From Roseiarcus sp963836695 (lineage in GTDB: Bacteria > Pseudomonadota > Alphaproteobacteria > Rhizobiales > Beijerinckiaceae), in assembly GCA_963836695.1 (NCBI GenBank), contig CAWIKX010000007.1:372001-436000 (forward strand): a DNA stretch of 64,000 bases. The letters run 5' to 3'. Numbering within the stretch: position 1 is the first letter of the stretch; every line of letters begins with the position of its first letter. Of this stretch, positions 60,542 through 64,000 are shown piece after piece. Under the pieces are notes generated by a model. It was not told the origin of the DNA. It did not search any database and was given only the letters and a program-made list of their open reading frames with translations. Made by a program: the position numbers and the translations under genes.

Positions 60542-61543
60542 ATGAAATTTTTGCTTCTGTCGACCTGCTTAGCCGCAGGTTCTCTTGCGTGCGCAAGCGC
60601 CGCGTCTGCGGCTGACTGTGGCTCGGTGACGATCGCGAGCATGAACTGGCAATCCGCCGAAGTTCTCGCGAACGTCGATAAGTTCATCCTGAACAAGGGA
60701 TTTGGCTGCAATGCCGACATCATCACCGGCGACACGGTTCCGACCATCACCTCGATGGTGGAAAAGCAGGAGCCCGACGTCGCGCCCGAGGGATGGATCG
60801 ATCTCCTGCCCGAGGTCGTGAGCAACGGCGTCAAAGAAGGCAGGCTAATTGAAGGCGCGACGGCGCTGACCGATGGCGCGATCCAGGGCTGGTACATCCC
60901 CCAATACATCGCCGACGCCCATCCGGACGTGAAAACAATCCCGGACGCGCTCAAGCATCCCGAGCTGTTTCCGGCTCCCGAGGATCCCAGCAAGGGCGCC
61001 GTTTTCAATGGCCCGCAGGGCTGGGGCGGCACAGTCGCGACCGCTCAGTTCTTCAAGGCCTATGACGGCGATAAACACAATTTCGTCTTAGTCGACACCG
61101 GGTCCGCGGCAGGGCTCGACGGATCGATCGCCAAAGCGAACGAGCACAAGCAAGGCTGGGTTGGCTACTACTGGTCGCCCACGTCCCTGCTTGGCAAGTA
61201 CAAGATGGTGCGGCTCGGCTTCGGCGTCCCGAGCACTGACGCGGCGGAATGGAAGCGCTGCAACACGGTCGCCGCCTGCCCGGATCCCAAGCCGAACGTC
61301 TGGCCGCCGGACCACGTCGTCACCTTGTTGACGAAGAAGTTCGCCGATCGCGCCGGTCCAGCTCTGGACTACCTCAAGACCCGGGGCTGGTCGAACGACA
61401 CGGTGCAGAAGGTCATGGCCTGGATGACGGACAATCAGGCGACGGGCGAGGACGGAGCGAAGTACTTTCTGAAGAACTACGAGCCTGTCTGGACGAAGTG
61501 GGTGTCTCCCGACACGGCGGCAAAGATCAAGGCTGCGCTTTAA
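60542..61543 (+). CDS. proX: Glycine betaine-type ABC transporter substrate-binding protein
   Basis: This 333-residue periplasmic protein has a signal peptide (LLLSTCLAAGSLACASAASA, then AD). The OpuAC-type fold shows CGSVTIASMNWQSAEVLANV, DIITGDTVPTITSMVEKQEP with DVAPEGWIDLLPEVV, GWYIPQYIADAHPDVKTIPD and the aromatic-rich VGYYWSPTSLLGKYKMV. Trp and Tyr residues in these segments would form the cage for a quaternary ammonium group. GGGAGGATCCGC precedes the ATG. The permease follows after 100 bases. Betaine, proline betaine or choline are possible ligands. Confidence 0.88.
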   Translation: MKFLLLSTCLAAGSLACASAASAADCGSVTIASMNWQSAEVLANVDKFILNKGFGCNADIITGDTVPTITSMVEKQEPDVAPEGWIDLLPEVVSNGVKEGRLIEGATALTDGAIQGWYIPQYIADAHPDVKTIPDALKHPELFPAPEDPSKGAVFNGPQGWGGTVATAQFFKAYDGDKHNFVLVDTGSAAGLDGSIAKANEHKQGWVGYYWSPTSLLGKYKMVRLGFGVPSTDAAEWKRCNTVAACPDPKPNVWPPDHVVTLLTKKFADRAGPALDYLKTRGWSNDTVQKVMAWMTDNQATGEDGAKYFLKNYEPVWTKWVSPDTAAKIKAAL

Positions 61544-61644
61544 AGATCAAGGTCGCCGTTTCAACTGCGCTTGAGGCTGCGGCGGCCTAAGCCCCTTGGA
61601 TGGAGGGAATTCGACGCCCCTCCTGAATTGCCGCAGGAGACGGA

Positions 61645-62533
61645 ATGACTTGGCTGACGACGTTTCCGCAAATGAACGACGCCTACCTCACGGCCTTCAA
61701 GAAGGCGATCGATGAGGGATTTCGGCAGTTCACCCGCGCCTATGGCGACAGCATCGAGGCCTTCTTCAGCCCGCTTCAGTCATTCCTGGTCTTCTCCGAG
61801 CGGCTCATGCTCAATACTCCGTGGCCCATCGTTATCGCGGCCATCGCCCTGATCGCGTGGGCCGCGAGCCGCAGCATTCGTGTCGTGGCTGGATCGATCA
61901 TCATCTTGCTTTTGATCGGCTATTTCGGGATGTGGGAAGATACGATGCGAACGATCTCGATGATCCTCGTTTGCACCGTTCTCTCCGTGGTGATCGGCAT
62001 TCCGATCGGCATCGTCATGTCGCGCTCCCAGCGCGTGCAGAACTTCGTCAATCCTATTCTCGACGTGATGCAGACGATGCCGAGCTTCGTCTATCTCATC
62101 CCAGTCGTCATGCTGCTCGGCATCGGCAAAGTTCCGGGGCTGATCGCGGTCGTGATCTATGCGCTTCCGCCAATGGTCCGCCTCACCAATCTCGGGATTC
62201 GTTTGGTCGATCGGGACGTCCTCGAAGCGGCCGACGCTTTTGGCTCCTCGAATTGGCAGAAGCTCAAGAACGTCCAATTGCCGCTGGCGATGCCCACGAT
62301 CATGGCGGGCATCAACCAGACCATTATGATGGCGCTGGCGATGGTGGTGATCGCGTCAATGATCGGCGTGCAGGGATTGGGCCAGCCGGTGCTGAAGGCG
62401 ATCGCCAATCAATATTTTACGCTTGGCATCTTCAACGGTCTCGCCATTGTGGGCATCGCCGATCATCTTCGATCGGGTAAGCCAGGCCTTCGGTCTCCGG
62501 TTGCAGAAGCACAGGGAGACAATCCATGGCTGA
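61645..62533 (+). pseudogene. proW: Glycine betaine-type ABC permease (ProW family), frameshift near the 3' end
   Basis: From ATG 61645: a long soluble N-terminus, then helices and the OpuAB/ProW core TMRTISMILVCTVLSVVIGI, LDVMQTMPSFVYLIPVVMLL, the EAA-like RDVLEAADAFGSSNWQKLK and MIGVQGLGQPVLKAIANQYF. At about 62460-62462 the frame shifts; the normal end IIFDRVSQAFGLRLQKHRE then lies in another frame with stop at 62531-62533, overlapping proV by eight bases. In the uncorrected frame the protein runs to 62613 with a spurious tail. All membrane helices but the last are in frame, so the effect on function is uncertain. Confidence 0.85.
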
Positions 62534-63638
62534 CCGGGTCGGCCACGGCATCGAGATCAAGCGCCTCTACAAGATCTTTGGCGAGAGGGCGGTCGGCCTC
62601 GTCGAGGCCGTAAAAGGAGGAATGTCCAAGACCGCGCTTATGGAGGAGCACTCGCACGTCCTGGGCCTGAAGGACATCAACATCTCGATGGCCGGCGGTT
62701 GCATTCAGGTCATCATGGGGCTTTCCGGGTCCGGAAAATCAACTTTGATCCGGCACATCAATCGACTGATCGATCCCACGGTTGGCGAGGTCCTCGTGGA
62801 CGGGGTCGACGTCGTCAAGATGAACAAAGCCGATCTCATGCAGTTCCGTCGCCATCAAACGGCGATGGTCTTCCAGAAGTTCGCGCTTCTCCCGCATCGG
62901 ACGGTGCTCGACAATACGGTCTATGGCCTCGAAGTGCAGGGCCTGCCGCGCAAACGGCAAGTCGAGAACGCGATGCTCTGGATCGAGCGCGTCGGGCTTG
63001 GCGGCTTTCAGAACCGGTATCCCAATCAACTGTCGGGCGGTATGCAGCAGCGCGTGGGTCTCGCGCGCGCTTTGACCAACGACGCGCCAATCCTTCTCAT
63101 GGACGAAGCCTTCTCAGCTCTCGACCCTTTGATCCGCGCGGATATGCAAACGGTGTTGCTGGACCTGCAAAAGGAGATCAAGAAGACGATCGTCTTCATC
63201 ACGCACGACCTCGACGAGGCGCTGCGGCTAGGCGACCGGATTGCGATCCTGCGTGACGGCGAGGTTATCCAGCAGGGAACAAGCCAGGAAATCGTCCTCA
63301 ATCCCGCCGACGAGTACATCGCCCGCTTCGTCAAAGAAGTGAATCGGGGACGCGTGTTGCAAGTCGGGGCCGTCATGGAGCCGCTTCCATCGACGACGGC
63401 GCCCCCGCGAATCCGGGTTAGCGTTCGCGCCACTCTGGAAGAGACAGCAAAGATGCTGACTCAATCCGGCGAGGAACGCCTGGGGGTCATTGGCGACGAC
63501 GGCAGGATGGTCGGCGTTGTCGACATCCGGCAAATTGTCAAAGCGCTAGCGCCACCGGAGCCAACGCCAGTTGCAAGTCCCGCGGCACCGAACCGACACC
63601 CGATCCGCCCCGATGCGACGCTTACGCCCACGGTTTAG
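62526..63638 (+). CDS. proV: Glycine betaine-type ABC transporter ATP-binding protein
   Basis: This 370-residue protein has Walker A IMGLSGSGKSTLIRHINRLI (about 63-82), Q-loop MVFQKFALLPHRTVLDN, signature NQLSGGMQQRVGLARAL, Walker B PILLMDEAFSALDPLIR and the switch VFITHDLDEALRLGDRIAIL. Residues about 290-350 resemble one CBS domain (LGVIGDDGRMVGVVDIRQIV), which in OpuA/ProV senses ionic strength or nucleotides. The N-terminal insert before Walker A (SKTALMEEHSHVLGLKDINI) is typical of ProV. It completes the importer opposite the dehydrogenase gene. Confidence 0.92.
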   Translation: MADRVGHGIEIKRLYKIFGERAVGLVEAVKGGMSKTALMEEHSHVLGLKDINISMAGGCIQVIMGLSGSGKSTLIRHINRLIDPTVGEVLVDGVDVVKMNKADLMQFRRHQTAMVFQKFALLPHRTVLDNTVYGLEVQGLPRKRQVENAMLWIERVGLGGFQNRYPNQLSGGMQQRVGLARALTNDAPILLMDEAFSALDPLIRADMQTVLLDLQKEIKKTIVFITHDLDEALRLGDRIAILRDGEVIQQGTSQEIVLNPADEYIARFVKEVNRGRVLQVGAVMEPLPSTTAPPRIRVSVRATLEETAKMLTQSGEERLGVIGDDGRMVGVVDIRQIVKALAPPEPTPVASPAAPNRHPIRPDATLTPTV

Positions 63639-63731
63639 AAGCCGAGCGCCCGGACGACGCCTTACGCCGCCTGCCCTCAGTCTTGAGGCGACACCTGGGT
63701 GGAGGCCGGGGGCGTACTTTATGGAATGGAG

Positions 63732-64000
63732 CTAGTGTTTCTCCATCCATTCACAAGTGTGTGCGAAGGACTCGATTCCAGCGTCGGAGCCGAGTCCGGT
63801 CGCGACCAGCGCCGCCGCCGCTTGCGCAAAACGCAGCGACGTCTCGGGGTCCATTTCGTGATGTAGCGCCGTGATAAATCCCGCGTCGAACGCATCGCCG
63901 CAGCCGGTCGTGTCGGCGACATCGATGGAATAGGCGGGCGCCCGCAATCGCGATCCATTGCGGTGAGCGTAGAAGGCGCCCTGGTCGCCAAGCGTCAAGA
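63732..64000 (-). CDS. PfkB-family carbohydrate kinase, C-terminal part (runs off the window)
   Basis: Only the last 89 or so residues are inside the window. TLGDQGAFYAHRNGS and the second PfkB signature VADTTGCGDAFDAGFITALH (anion hole GCGDAFD with the catalytic Asp) identify a ribokinase-type sugar or nucleoside kinase. MDPETSLRFAQAAAALVATG is the usual C-terminal helix pair. The start lies beyond position 64000. It is convergent with the betaine importer, 93 bases apart. The sugar cannot be named from this fragment. Confidence 0.85.
   Translation of the reverse strand, partial: LTLGDQGAFYAHRNGSRLRAPAYSIDVADTTGCGDAFDAGFITALHHEMDPETSLRFAQAAAALVATGLGSDAGIESFAHTCEWMEKH

Noticed and set aside
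59961..60545. A 194-codon plus-strand frame in the divergent region
   Set aside because: Begins inside the dehydrogenase gene, shows no domain and ends on the proX start; the region is better read as a promoter.

Overview
The window is high-GC DNA of an alphaproteobacterium, most likely Hyphomicrobiales (Rhizobiales). The signs are Irr-type iron control elements (two TTAGAA-N3-TTCnAA motifs), a PEPxxWA-CTERM protein with the alphaproteobacterial tail, an extensin-like lipoprotein, a PrpE-type propionyl-CoA synthetase, a paired active/inactive M16 peptidase, and IS1182, IS5 and IS481 transposases of rhizobial type. I cannot place the genus.

Layout. (1) 1-2362: a recombinase tail, a frameshifted pentapeptide-repeat gene and palindromic repeats lie on the 3' side of a tRNA-Leu(CAA), which looks like the footprint of an integrated element. 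(2) 2.5-19 kb is ordinary chromosome: YqaA-type membrane protein, DsbB (frameshifted), IS1182 remnant, extensin-like lipoprotein, DUF1007 plus NicO nickel/cobalt exporter, methyltransferase, PEP-CTERM protein, CHAD protein, acyl-CoA synthetase, GtrA, TauE, PrpE, two M16 peptidases, EamA transporter. (3) 19-29 kb is a degraded accessory zone: IS5 transposase, an MDR oxidoreductase, a flavin reductase, and a heme-uptake locus (receptor, HmuQ-like heme monooxygenase, HutX, TonB, ExbD). In that locus the receptor is split by an IS481 element, tonB is frameshifted and exbD has lost its membrane segment. Irr boxes lie at 28960-29058. (4) 29.3-43 kb is the most interesting part. A LacI-family regulator sits between divergent catabolic operons, and three near-identical 14-bp palindromes (32996, 34130, 39712) mark its own and neighbouring promoters. 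The presumed regulon holds an ADP-forming acyl-CoA synthetase, a SnoaL-like protein, an FAH-family hydrolase, a TRAP transporter, two crotonase-fold enzymes lacking canonical glutamates, a cyclase-family hydrolase and an exported alpha/beta hydrolase. A second operon with another SnoaL protein, a cytoplasmic alpha/beta hydrolase and an SCP2-like protein follows. The substrate is unknown; an exported hydrolase, uptake of a carboxylate, CoA activation and ring or C-C cleavage would fit.

(5) 43.4-47.7 kb encodes a LivH-LivM-LivG single-chain branched-chain-type ABC transporter and its binding protein. (6) 47.8-57 kb is a glycoside-use locus: GH2 hydrolase, SDR, RraA-like remnant and GntR regulator on the minus strand, diverging from a sugar ABC transporter (binding protein and two permeases, no ATPase). 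(7) 57.7-63.6 kb handles betaine-type compounds: a dimethylglycine/sarcosine dehydrogenase-like FAD-GcvT protein diverges from a ProXWV-type importer. A PfkB-family kinase runs off the right edge.

An unusual number of genes (at least a dozen) are broken by one- or two-base indels, often in short homopolymers or GC repeats, and one by an in-frame stop. Some of this is clearly real decay around IS elements. The isolated cases in otherwise sound operons could equally be assembly errors and should be checked on reads before being called pseudogenes.
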